From NCBI GenBank assembly GCA_013152715.1, contig JAADFU010000121.1:1-55292 (forward strand): a stretch of DNA of 55,292 nucleotides, given 5' to 3'. Shown here piece by piece: positions 8,732 to 16,900 of this stretch (position 1 is the stretch's first letter; each line of letters starts with the position of its first letter). The translations under genes were made by a program, and so were the position numbers. The DNA is from Calditrichota bacterium (GTDB lineage Bacteria; Zhuqueibacterota; Zhuqueibacteria; Thermofontimicrobiales; Thermofontimicrobiaceae). A model generated the notes under the pieces. That model searched no databases. It was not told the origin of the DNA and saw only the letters and a list, made by a program, of their open reading frames with translations.

Positions 8732-10576
8732 TTACTTCGTTCCTTTTTCCATCATTTTCAAAAATTTATCTGCCCCCACAAAACCGATTGCGCGCAAATC
8801 CTTCACTTCATTTCCGTTTTTGTCAATGAAAATAAACGTCGGCATGCCGGTGACGCCCCAGTGAGCCTTGAATTTCTTCACTGTTTCATTCGGTTTGGTG
8901 CAGTCGATTTTTATCATGGTAAATTCTTTAGCTTTTTCAATGACTTTTTTATCGGAAAAAGTCTTTCTATCCATTTCTTTGCAGGGTGCACACCAGTCAG
9001 CGTAAAAGTCAAGAAAAACCGGTTTCCCGGGAGCAGCCAGTTGCTCCACAGTTCCCTGCTCGTAATGAATCCAGTTTATACCAGCTTTTTTCTCTGTCAG
9101 ACTGCTATTGACCAGAAAAATACCAAGAAGAATCACTAAAATCCCGAAAATTCCTCTGCCAATCTTAAAATTCTTCGTGTAGCCAGGCGCATGATCCAGA
9201 AATCCTAACAGCAAACCGCCAAAAATTGCCAGCAAACCGAAAAAGAAGTTGCTCATGTTCGGCACATGTTTCGCCTGCGGCAAAAAGAAATACAGCGCCA
9301 CGCCTACAAGCAACACGCCGAATAGCTTCCTGATCCAGACCATCCACATGCCGGATTGTGGGAGTTTATTCAACAAACCGGAAAATGTCGCCAAGAACAA
9401 ATACGGCACACCAAGACCAAGTCCCATCACAAAAAATAGCAATGTGCCTTTGGCGACAATGCCCAATTTTGCCACGAGACCAACGAGTCCGATAATAATT
9501 CCGGCAGCGCACGGCGCAATCACTACACCAACGGTCAGACCCATCACGAGCGCTCCGATATTTCCCTCGCGCGATTTTCCCAGCGACGACGACAGCCAGG
9601 CAGGAATGGTAATTTCAAACGCGCCAAACATGCTCGCCGCCATCGCTAAAATGATCACTGTTACCGCAATGACAAACCAGGAACTTTGAAACAAAAATCC
9701 CCATTGCTTGCCGGCAAGCCCGGAAATCAGACCCAAAGCGGCAAAAACAAGGGCAATTCCCACCACGTAAAACAGCGCCATCACAAACGCGGAACCTTTT
9801 GAGCGGCCGCTTTGGCCGCCGAAATAGCCGACAGTCAAAGGAATGACCGGGTAAACGCACGGCGTCAGATTAATCGCCAGCCCGAAAATGAAAAAAGCGA
9901 GTATCGCATACGGCAGACCTTTTTCCAGCACACGTTTTGCGCGCAACTCATCTGAAGTGAATTCGACCGCTTGTTCCGGCTGCTCTTGTTTCACAATTTC
10001 ACCGGCGACGATCGACGCGTTTGATGCTTGCTCCCCGGGTGTTGCTGCCACTGCTTTTACTTCAGCGGCTGCCCCTTTTTTTTCTGCAACGAAAATCGGA
10101 ACCGCAAAATTCAATGTTTGGGGAGCGAAACAATTCACGTCATTGCACGCTTGAAAACTGAAACTTCCCTTGATAATTTGTTTCCCGATAGTGACTGCCT
10201 GCGTGATTTCAGCCGATGTTTTTACGGTAATTTTTCCCTCGTAAACTGAAAGCGGTTCTTCTGAAAAAGAAAACTTTGCTTCTTTCGCCTTCGGATATTT
10301 GGTCTCCCCGAAATTCACTCCTGCGATTGGCTCAAACTTAACCACGGTAGGAATGAGGTACTCTTCGGTAGGCTTGTTGGAATTGATGTGAAATTCCGGC
10401 TCAATAGTCGCGACAACCTCGATGGCAGTCGCACTTGCCGGGAAAACGGTGTCCGGCACTGCCTTCGCAGTAACAGTAACAATTTTTACGTCAAAAGGAT
10501 TTTGAGCAATTAAATTATTCTCTCCGACGAATAACAACAACAGAATCAGTCCAGTTACAAAAAATTTACTTTTCAT
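8732..10576 (-). CDS. dsbD: Thiol:disulfide interchange protein DsbD
   Basis: DsbD carries electrons from cytoplasmic thioredoxin across the inner membrane to periplasmic disulfide isomerases and thiol reductases. All three parts are present in 614 residues. A signal peptide is followed by an N-terminal immunoglobulin-like domain with the Cys pair in FQACNDVNC (144 and 149). A membrane domain of about eight helices (222-490) has Cys240 in NLTPCVYP and Cys356 in VIAPCAAG. A C-terminal thioredoxin domain has the CAPC active site at 529-532 (FYADWCAPCKEMD). The ATG has a GGAGAGG ribosome-binding site. It is divergent from the asparaginase gene. Possible clients include the cysteine-containing secreted dockerin modules encoded downstream in this window, although that link is only an inference. 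Identification is secure. Confidence 0.96.
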   Translation of the reverse strand: MKSKFFVTGLILLLLFVGENNLIAQNPFDVKIVTVTAKAVPDTVFPASATAIEVVATIEPEFHINSNKPTEEYLIPTVVKFEPIAGVNFGETKYPKAKEAKFSFSEEPLSVYEGKITVKTSAEITQAVTIGKQIIKGSFSFQACNDVNCFAPQTLNFAVPIFVAEKKGAAAEVKAVAATPGEQASNASIVAGEIVKQEQPEQAVEFTSDELRAKRVLEKGLPYAILAFFIFGLAINLTPCVYPVIPLTVGYFGGQSGRSKGSAFVMALFYVVGIALVFAALGLISGLAGKQWGFLFQSSWFVIAVTVIILAMAASMFGAFEITIPAWLSSSLGKSREGNIGALVMGLTVGVVIAPCAAGIIIGLVGLVAKLGIVAKGTLLFFVMGLGLGVPYLFLATFSGLLNKLPQSGMWMVWIRKLFGVLLVGVALYFFLPQAKHVPNMSNFFFGLLAIFGGLLLGFLDHAPGYTKNFKIGRGIFGILVILLGIFLVNSSLTEKKAGINWIHYEQGTVEQLAAPGKPVFLDFYADWCAPCKEMDRKTFSDKKVIEKAKEFTMIKIDCTKPNETVKKFKAHWGVTGMPTFIFIDKNGNEVKDLRAIGFVGADKFLKMMEKGTK

Positions 10577-10700
10577 GAGCCTCTCCGTCCTATTTACTAC
10601 TTGATTTTGATGATTATTTTACTCATATTTATTCTTGCAGTTCCTTGCGGTGGATTTAGATGCTGACTATTTTAGCGAGATTCGCTGCTCAAGCGATTTC

Positions 10701-10718
10701 TGTTTTGTCAACAAAACA
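10701..10718. promoter_or_regulatory. 18-bp palindrome in the dsbD-asparaginase divergent intergenic region
   Basis: TGTTTTGT and ACAAAACA form a perfect 8-base inverted repeat around CA, 20 bases before the asparaginase ATG. Position and symmetry fit an operator for a dimeric repressor, but no regulator is known here. Confidence 0.35.
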
Positions 10719-10737
10719 ATTGAAATGGGAATAAGCC

Positions 10738-11733
10738 ATGCCTCGAAAAAAATTACTATTGATCACAACTGGCGGCACCATCGCCATGAAAAGAGACACT
10801 CATTCGCAAATCATCGCTCCGGCAGCCAGCGGAGAAGAACTGTTAGCGTCAGTGCCGGGGATCAAAAAATACGCGGACATCGAACTGATCGAATTTTCCA
10901 ACATTGACAGCTCAGAAATGACGCCACAGATGATGTTTGAGCTGTCTCAGCTCATTCGAAAACAGGTCGCACGGCGAAAGATTGACGGCATCGTGATTAC
11001 TCACGGCACGGATACGCTGGAAGAAACCGCCTACATGATCGATTTGCTCACTGACTCGCCGCGACCTGTCGTGCTAACCGCTGCCATGCGCAGTTTTGAC
11101 GATCCAGGAACCGACGTCCCGACAAATTTGTACGCCGCCGTAAAAGTTGCCTGCGCTGATGTTTGTCACGGAGTCGGAACTGTCGTCGTGATGAACGATG
11201 AAATTCACGCCGCCCGGGAAGTGCGAAAAACTTACACCAGCAATGTTGCAACGTTAGAATCTCCCGGTTATGGGCCTTTGGGGATCGTTGACGAGGACAA
11301 TGTGATTATTTACCGCAAATCCCTGACAAAGGAATTTTTGCCTGCCGCTAAAATCGAGTTGCAGGTTCTTTTGCTGAAAATGTCCGCTGGCGACGATGGT
11401 TCACTGATTAAATTTGCCGTAGAAAACGGCGCGAAAGGTCTTGTCATCGAAGGCCTGGGTAGAGGAAATTTGCCCACGCTGGCGGCGGAAGAAACAATCC
11501 GCGCCATCAGATCGAATATTCCGGTAGTTTTGACGTCGCGCTGTTTCAAGGGACGCGTGCTTGGTATTTACGGCGGCAGCGGCGGCGGGAAAAAATTGCA
11601 CGCTGCCGGGATTATTTACGGCGGCGATCTTTCCGGGCAAAAGGCGCGGATTAAATTGATGGTCGCGCTTGGCTTTGCTTCCGAGCGCGGCGAAATTAAA
11701 AAAATTTTTGAACAACGAATGTACAGAGAATAA
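10738..11733 (+). CDS. L-asparaginase (asparaginase/glutaminase family)
   Basis: The enzyme hydrolyses L-asparagine to aspartate and ammonia. The 331-residue product matches the family length and carries both threonine motifs: TTGGTIA with Thr14 as the nucleophile, and ITHGTDTLEET with Thr91-Asp92. A serine in the NIDSSEMTP region, TAAMRSFDDPGTD and the conserved YTSNVATLESPG segment with Lys164 are also present. No signal peptide is visible, so it is likely the cytoplasmic form; the sequence alone does not settle type I against type II. The ATG at 10738 is preceded by GGAATAAGCC, a modest ribosome-binding site. The gene stands alone, divergent from dsbD and convergent with the cold-shock gene. 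Confidence 0.94.
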   Translation: MPRKKLLLITTGGTIAMKRDTHSQIIAPAASGEELLASVPGIKKYADIELIEFSNIDSSEMTPQMMFELSQLIRKQVARRKIDGIVITHGTDTLEETAYMIDLLTDSPRPVVLTAAMRSFDDPGTDVPTNLYAAVKVACADVCHGVGTVVVMNDEIHAAREVRKTYTSNVATLESPGYGPLGIVDEDNVIIYRKSLTKEFLPAAKIELQVLLLKMSAGDDGSLIKFAVENGAKGLVIEGLGRGNLPTLAAEETIRAIRSNIPVVLTSRCFKGRVLGIYGGSGGGKKLHAAGIIYGGDLSGQKARIKLMVALGFASERGEIKKIFEQRMYRE

Positions 11734-11750
11734 GGCTAAATCAAATATAA

Positions 11751-11782
11751 AAAAGCCCCGATGAAAAAAATCACCGGGGCGA
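11751..11782 (-). terminator. Rho-independent terminator between asparaginase and cold-shock genes
   Basis: GCCCCG (11755-11760) pairs with CGGGGC (11775-11780). Read on the minus strand the stem is followed by a run of six T, so it best fits termination of the cold-shock gene; it may also stop the convergent asparaginase transcript. Confidence 0.8.
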
Positions 11783-11799
11783 CAATTCATCACCGAGCA

Positions 11800-12000
11800 T
11801 TAGAGTTTGCGTACATTTATCGCTTGTAAACCTTTTGCGGTCTGTTCCGTTTCAAACTCAACCTTATCGCCTTCTTCCAAAGATCGAAATCCTTCCCCGA
11901 CGATGCCTTTATAGTGCACAAACACATCATCACCCTGTTCGCGAGTGATAAATCCGTAGCCCTTAGAGCCATTGAACCATTTGACAGTTCCAGTTTCCAT
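11800..12000 (-). CDS. Cold-shock protein, CspA family
   Basis: The 66-residue protein is a single cold-shock domain that binds single-stranded RNA and DNA and melts RNA structure. RNP1 is KGYGFI (13-18) and RNP2 is VFVHY (26-30); the start [10 protein letters not shown] is typical. AAAGGA lies 7 bases before the ATG. Upstream there is about 390 bases of AT-rich sequence with small inverted repeats that could include a structured leader, as is common for csp genes. A good terminator follows. Which csp paralogue it is cannot be told from one window. Confidence 0.96.
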   Translation of the reverse strand: METGTVKWFNGSKGYGFITREQGDDVFVHYKGIVGEGFRSLEEGDKVEFETEQTAKGLQAINVRKL

Positions 12001-12391
12001 CGAAAAATCCTTTCTAAAAAAGCTAAAACTTACCCTGTTACCGACTCTGCGCTATTATTCAGCCTTCCCTCCAAAAAAAAATCGCATTGAACGGCAGATA
12101 CACTGAGCCATTCGCAGCGAAGTCATTTTTTTTTGAGGCATTTGATAATTAAAATTCATAATAGCAAAACAGAGATACAGCAATCAGAAACAATTAATTA
12201 ACATTGAAATATATGATAATTCAAAATAAAATGCAACAACTTTTTTGATTTTTTTCAATATTTTTGATTTTGGGGAATTGTCGCAGTGATCTCGGGTGAT
12301 CTTAAAAAGCGACAGAGTTTCAGGCAAAAAAGGCGTTGATTCTCAATTTAATTTTTCGTACATTTAGCTCGCAAAAATTTGGAGGATAAGA
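12001..12391. promoter_or_regulatory. Divergent intergenic region upstream of csp and the lipid A operon
   Basis: This 391-base gap separates two divergent units. Nearest csp are two A-runs and the palindrome TTCGCAGCGAA (12111-12121), possible parts of a csp 5' leader. The right half is very AT-rich and probably holds the promoter of the lipid A operon. No promoter boxes can be fixed with confidence. Confidence 0.4.
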
Positions 12392-13396
12392 GTGGATAAA
12401 ATAAAAATTGGAATTTTGGGCGTCGGTCATCTGGGACGGTTTCACACACAAAATTATCTCTCGATCCCGGAAGCTGAAATTGTCGGAATTTATGATGCTG
12501 ATTTCGCGCGCAGTCAGGCTGTCGCTTCCGAATTGAATGTACCTGTTTACAAAAATTTAGTCGATTTATTGGATAAAATCGAAGCTGCCAGCGTTGTCGT
12601 GACAACGTCAGCTCATCACCAAATAGCAACAGCCTGTCTGGAAAACGGAATTCACTGTCTGGTGGAAAAACCAATTACCAGCACGCTGGTTGAAGCGGAT
12701 GAACTCATCGAATTGGCAGGGGAGAAAAATTTAATTTTGCAAGTGGGTCACATTGAGCGATTTAATCCGGCGCTTATGGCGTTGAACGGATTTGAATTAT
12801 CCCCTATGTTCATCGAAAGCCACCGCTTAGCGTCGTTCAATCCACGCGGTACCGACGTGGCGGTTGTGCTGGATTTGATGATCCATGACATTGATATTAT
12901 TTTGCATTTGGTGAAAAGTCCGGTCACGGAAATCGACGCTAGCGGTGTCGCGGTGATTACGCGCGCGGTTGACATTGCCAATGCCAGAATAAAATTTGCT
13001 AACGGCTGTGTCGCCAATGTGACCGCCAGCCGCATTTCACAAAAAGCCATGCGCAAAATGCGGCTATTTCAAAAGAATTGCTACATTGGCGTTGATTTTT
13101 TACAAAAATATTCCGAACTGTACCAGTTAGTGGACGCGAACGATTTTCAACCGCAAACCAATCAAATTCCTATCGAGTTCGGGCAAGTGAATCAATTTCA
13201 AACGCCGAAAAAAATTGTTTATGAGCGACGGCAGGTTGAAGAAGCCAATGCGTTAAAAATGGAATTGGAATCTTTTTTGCACGCCGTTCGCAGTGGAGAA
13301 AAACCGGCGGTGAGCGGAGAAGACGGCAGAGAAGCCCTGCGCGTGGCGATCGAAATCACCGGACTGATCGAAAAACAAGTTAAAAAGCTAATCTAA
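12392..13396 (+). CDS. Gfo/Idh/MocA-family NAD(P)-dependent oxidoreductase in the lipid A operon
   Basis: The 334-residue product has an N-terminal Rossmann fold (GILGVGHLG, residues 7-15), the family EKP motif (92-94) with its conserved lysine, VGHIERFNP (118-126), and MIHDIDI with His165, Asp166 and Asp168 in the substrate site. It starts with GTG after a strong GGAGGATAAGA ribosome-binding site. The lpxB gene follows after 17 bases, placing it at the head of the lipid A operon. Family members act on sugar nucleotides; GnnA, which oxidises the 3-hydroxyl of UDP-GlcNAc for 3-amino lipid A, is one possible function. No gnnB aminotransferase is present here, so this remains a hypothesis. Family assignment is firm. 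Confidence 0.9.
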   Translation: MDKIKIGILGVGHLGRFHTQNYLSIPEAEIVGIYDADFARSQAVASELNVPVYKNLVDLLDKIEAASVVVTTSAHHQIATACLENGIHCLVEKPITSTLVEADELIELAGEKNLILQVGHIERFNPALMALNGFELSPMFIESHRLASFNPRGTDVAVVLDLMIHDIDIILHLVKSPVTEIDASGVAVITRAVDIANARIKFANGCVANVTASRISQKAMRKMRLFQKNCYIGVDFLQKYSELYQLVDANDFQPQTNQIPIEFGQVNQFQTPKKIVYERRQVEEANALKMELESFLHAVRSGEKPAVSGEDGREALRVAIEITGLIEKQVKKLI

Positions 13397-13413
13397 AAAG
13401 CTACGGTTAGACA

Positions 13414-14577
13414 ATGGCGCCAAAAATAATGATTATTGCCGGCGAGGCATCCGGCGACTTGCATGGCTCGGGCCTGGTCAGAGAAATAAAATCAGCGATT
13501 GCGGAAGTTGACATTTTCGGAATTGGCGGCAATGGCATGAAATCCTTCGGCATGGAGTTGATTCACCATATCAATGAAATGAGCGTGCTGGGATTCTGGG
13601 ACGTGATCAAACGATTTCGTTTTTTCAAAAAAGTCCATGATGAATTAGTTGAATTGATGGACTCGAACCGGCCTGACTTGTTGGTGCTGATTGATTACCC
13701 AGGACTCAATTTGAAACTTGCCCGGGCGGCGCACCAGCGGAAAATTCCCGTTTTGTATTACATCGCGCCGCAAGTCTGGGCCTGGGGCGCCGGACGCATG
13801 AAAAAGATGGCGGAAACCGTGACTAAAATGGCGGTCATTATCCCTTTTGAAGAAAAAATGTACCGCGCCGCCGGCATTGACGCTAAATTTGTCGGACATC
13901 CGCTATTGGAAGTGATTTCTGCTCAAATGAGCAAAAATGAGTTTTTTAAACAAAACCATCTTAATCCCCAAAAGAAGACAGTCGGTCTTCTGCCAGGTAG
14001 CCGCCCCCTTGAAGTGAAGCGATTGCTCTCGACAATGGCAGAAAGCACGTCTTCGTTGCGGGAAAAACATCCCGAAATTCAGATTTTAGTGAGTCAAACA
14101 ACTTCAGTGGATAGCGCCATTTACGACGAGATTCTGCGCAGCCACCCGGATTTTAGACGAATTAAAAATCAGACCTACGAGATCATGAGCCACAGCGATT
14201 TACTCGTTGTTGCCTCCGGAACTGCGACACTGGAGTCTGCACTGTTCGAGAAGCCGCTCATCGTCGTTTATAAGGTCGATCCGCTTTCTTATTTTTTGGG
14301 AAAGACTTTAGTAAAAATAGATTCCATCGGCCTGGTCAACGTCATCGCTGAGAAAAAAATAGCTCCGGAATTCATTCAATATAATTTTTCAAAGGAGAAA
14401 TTGATTCCCGAAATGGAAGATTTATTATTTAATGAAGTTAGGCGCGAAAAAATGATCAAAGAATTGAAAATTATCAGAGAAAAATTAGGCTCTCAAGGCG
14501 CATCAAAAATAACAGCGGAAATGGTTTTGAGCTTAATTGATCGCCATTCCAATCATGAGATAGCCCATGCTCGATAA
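13414..14577 (+). CDS. lpxB: Lipid-A-disaccharide synthase
   Basis: LpxB joins UDP-2,3-diacylglucosamine and lipid X into the beta-1,6 disaccharide of lipid A at the inner-membrane face. The 387-residue length is normal. Diagnostic segments are IAGEASGDLHG at the start, GIGGNGM, the IDYPGLNLKLA stretch, the PQVWAWG motif (119-125), KFVGHPLLE, LLPGSR (192-197), and the UDP-binding region with ASGTATLES. Translation begins at ATG 13414, with only a weak ribosome-binding site, suggesting coupling to the gene upstream. Its end overlaps the start of the next gene by 11 bases. Identification is secure. Confidence 0.97.
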   Translation: MAPKIMIIAGEASGDLHGSGLVREIKSAIAEVDIFGIGGNGMKSFGMELIHHINEMSVLGFWDVIKRFRFFKKVHDELVELMDSNRPDLLVLIDYPGLNLKLARAAHQRKIPVLYYIAPQVWAWGAGRMKKMAETVTKMAVIIPFEEKMYRAAGIDAKFVGHPLLEVISAQMSKNEFFKQNHLNPQKKTVGLLPGSRPLEVKRLLSTMAESTSSLREKHPEIQILVSQTTSVDSAIYDEILRSHPDFRRIKNQTYEIMSHSDLLVVASGTATLESALFEKPLIVVYKVDPLSYFLGKTLVKIDSIGLVNVIAEKKIAPEFIQYNFSKEKLIPEMEDLLFNEVRREKMIKELKIIREKLGSQGASKITAEMVLSLIDRHSNHEIAHAR

Positions 14578-15232
14578 AAAAACCAAAAAAAAGATCACTT
14601 TATTTCTTGCGATAAAGTTTGGCTGGCTGCTGGTGTTTGCGCTTGGCAAGTCGCTTTTCATCAAAGAAAAAGGCAGGCATTATCTGAAAAAATTGCAGCG
14701 GGAAAAGGCAAAATATATTTTCGTTCTCTGGCATGGTAGAATCATTGTTCCCATTTTTGTTCATCGCGGCGCGGGAATCACGCCGATGGTCAGTCAGCAT
14801 AGCGACGGGGAGATGATCGCGCAAACAATGGAGAGATTGGGCTACCACACGGTGCGCGGCTCCAGTACACGCGGCGGTAAAGAAGCGTTTCACGAAATGG
14901 TCGCTCGCATCAATCGCGGATCTGTCGGCGCCATGATTCCAGACGGGCCTCGCGGACCAAGTCAGCAATTTAAACCAGGTACGATTTACATTGCCCAACA
15001 GGCTGACGCCTACCTGGTTCCTGTTTGTTTTTCCGCCAATCGCAAAATTGAATTCAGAAGCTGGGACAAATTCACCATGCCGTTGCCCTTTTCGAAAAAC
15101 ATTCTACTCTACGGCAAGCCCTTAAAAATTCCCCGAGAGGCGTCCCCCCGCCAATTGGCAAAATTGCGCAATGTTATTGAAAAGCGAATGATTGACCTGG
15201 AAAAAGAAGCCGATGACTATTTTCGAAAATAA
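14567..15232 (+). CDS. DUF374 lysophospholipid acyltransferase-like protein, LpxJ-type lipid A acyltransferase candidate
   Basis: The 221-residue protein has an N-terminal membrane helix (residues 11-30) and the DUF374 motifs LWHGR (54-58), SQHSDGE (76-82), RGSSTRGG (97-104) and IPDGPRGP (124-131). DUF374 includes LpxJ of Helicobacter and Campylobacter, a secondary lipid A acyltransferase that does not require Kdo on its acceptor. Its position, overlapping lpxB by 11 bases and lpxK by 20, supports a role in lipid A acylation at the cytoplasmic face. An acyltransferase acting on another lipid cannot be excluded. The family call is firm and the LpxJ role is inferred from context. Confidence 0.85.
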   Translation: MLDKKTKKKITLFLAIKFGWLLVFALGKSLFIKEKGRHYLKKLQREKAKYIFVLWHGRIIVPIFVHRGAGITPMVSQHSDGEMIAQTMERLGYHTVRGSSTRGGKEAFHEMVARINRGSVGAMIPDGPRGPSQQFKPGTIYIAQQADAYLVPVCFSANRKIEFRSWDKFTMPLPFSKNILLYGKPLKIPREASPRQLAKLRNVIEKRMIDLEKEADDYFRK

Positions 15233-16277
15233 AATTGTGCGAACATTCCTGTTCCCTTTGTCCCCTCTGTATGGCACTGTCATGCGCCTGCGCAATTTTT
15301 GTTACGACGCCGGCGTTTTTACGATCCATCGACTTCCGCGAACGAAAGTCATCAGTGTGGGCAATGTATCAGTTGGCGGAACCGGCAAGACGCCTTTTTG
15401 CATTTTCCTCGCCAAAGAATTGCAAAAAATGAAGTTGCGCGTCGCGATTCTCAGCCGCGGCTATCAGCGAAAATCGCGGGGCACGGTTGTCGTGTCCGAC
15501 GGGGAAAAATTATTGGCTCACGTCGCCGCCGCCGGAGACGAACCATATTTGCTAGCGTATAATTTACCGGGCGTCCCGGTCGTCTGTGAATCAAATCGCT
15601 ACCAGGGCGGCTTGTTCATTGAAAAAAATTTTCACCCTGACGTAATCATCCTGGATGATGGGTTTCAACACCGACGTTTGCATCGAGACCTTGACATCCT
15701 TCTCATTGACGCAACGCGTTTCCGCAAAGGACAAACAACTCTTCCCACCGGATATCTGCGTGAGCCGCTTTCCGGCCTTAAGCGGGCAAATTTGATTTGC
15801 CTGAGTCGCGTCGATCAAGGAAATGACCTTGAGCAGATATTTAAGGCAATAAAAGATTTTTCATCAGAACCAATCGTGACGGGCAGTCACAAACCTCGAA
15901 AGCTAATTCGCGCCGGCTCAGGTCCGGGGGAAGAGGTTTCTTTTTCTCTAATGAAAAACAAGCGCGTCTTTCTTTTTTCCGGCATTGCCAATCCCCGCTC
16001 GTTTGAGAAAACCATTCGTTCCGTAGGCATGATTGTCGGCGAGCATCTCGTTTTTCCTGATCATCACAACTACAGCGCCCATGAAATCGAACGAATCAAA
16101 TTTCTTGCGACACAAGCCGATTGCGAAACAATCATAACGACTGAAAAAGATTTCACTCGATTGCGTCCATTTTCAGAAAATCTGCCGAAAGATTTACATT
16201 ATCTGCAAATTGAATTTGAAATTTTACAAGGGAAGGATATACTGGCGAAACTGATTGACAGTTTTAAACAAGCCTGA
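15213..16277 (+). CDS. lpxK: Tetraacyldisaccharide 4'-kinase
   Basis: LpxK phosphorylates the 4' position of the lipid A disaccharide. The 354-residue product has a membrane-associated N-terminus, a P-loop in SVGGTGKT (residues 53-60), the second conserved segment ILDDGFQHRRL (146 onward, with the Asp-Asp-Gly and His), and a C-terminal TTEKDFTRL. The ATG at 15213 is chosen over an upstream TTG at 15192 because the family starts near this point and GAAAAAGAAG precedes it. It overlaps the acyltransferase gene by 20 bases and closes the operon. No Kdo transferase gene (waaA) lies between lpxB and lpxK, unlike many Gram-negative clusters. Confidence 0.96.
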   Translation: MTIFENKIVRTFLFPLSPLYGTVMRLRNFCYDAGVFTIHRLPRTKVISVGNVSVGGTGKTPFCIFLAKELQKMKLRVAILSRGYQRKSRGTVVVSDGEKLLAHVAAAGDEPYLLAYNLPGVPVVCESNRYQGGLFIEKNFHPDVIILDDGFQHRRLHRDLDILLIDATRFRKGQTTLPTGYLREPLSGLKRANLICLSRVDQGNDLEQIFKAIKDFSSEPIVTGSHKPRKLIRAGSGPGEEVSFSLMKNKRVFLFSGIANPRSFEKTIRSVGMIVGEHLVFPDHHNYSAHEIERIKFLATQADCETIITTEKDFTRLRPFSENLPKDLHYLQIEFEILQGKDILAKLIDSFKQA

Positions 16278-16309
16278 AACATTCCTTACAAATCTTGAGC
16301 GGACAAGCA

Positions 16310-16654
16310 TTAGTGAACAAATTTGAATAAAATAGTCAGCAAAATAATAATTCCAAACCCGATATTCATAAAGGTAAACATCATATTAAAACGTTTATTC
16401 ATGTCTTCAAAACGTTTATCCATGTAACGCTGCATATCTTCAAAACGCTTATCAATAGCCTTAAATCCTTCTTTCATTGTCTCGGCGAGAAGGCGGATGT
16501 CACTCTTTTGTTCGATCATATTCTGATCGTAAGAGCCTTTGTCGACAATATTTGCCGTCAGCAGTTTAACGTAGCGATGGAGCGATTTTTTGTCCTTGAC
16601 TTCAAATGCTCCCTCGAGCTCACGTTCCAAAAGTTCCGCTAAATCTTTCATCAT
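16310..16654 (-). CDS. Small tail-anchored coiled-coil protein of unknown function
   Basis: The 114-residue product has no recognised enzyme motif. The middle (about residues 45-88) is a charged heptad-like coiled coil containing KRFEDM twice, and the C-terminal 24 residues (MMFTFMNIGFGIIILLTILF) form one membrane helix, giving a tail-anchored layout with the coil in the cytoplasm. The ATG at 16654 has a GAGAG site 9 bases upstream; GTG at 16660 is less well placed. It is convergent with lpxK. Proteins of this form are common as single genes in environmental genomes, and their role is unknown. Confidence 0.65.
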   Translation of the reverse strand: MMKDLAELLERELEGAFEVKDKKSLHRYVKLLTANIVDKGSYDQNMIEQKSDIRLLAETMKEGFKAIDKRFEDMQRYMDKRFEDMNKRFNMMFTFMNIGFGIIILLTILFKFVH

Positions 16655-16833
16655 TGACACACACTCTCTTTTGTGAAAATCTTTCTTTTAACATGAATGA
16701 CAATAAAAAGATAACATTTTTTTGCTGAAATGTCAATAAATTTTTTGACCTGACTGTTTTGTCCTCTTTTGAGCTGCGACGACCACTGATTTTATTGACA
16801 ACAAAACTTTCGTAAAAATCAGAAGTTGTTGAT

Positions 16834-16874
16834 GAAAGAGTCTCACTCCCTTCTAACAGAAATGAGACTCTTTT
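16834..16874 (-). terminator. Terminator hairpin after the 16901 scaffold-like gene
   Basis: AAAGAGTCTCA (16835-16845) and TGAGACTCTTT (16863-16873) form a perfect 11-base stem with a 17-base loop, 27 bases past the stop codon. It is probably the end of the S8-scaffold-scaffold transcript. Confidence 0.75.
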
Positions 16875-16900
16875 CCTTAAAAATGATTAATCAAAAAATG

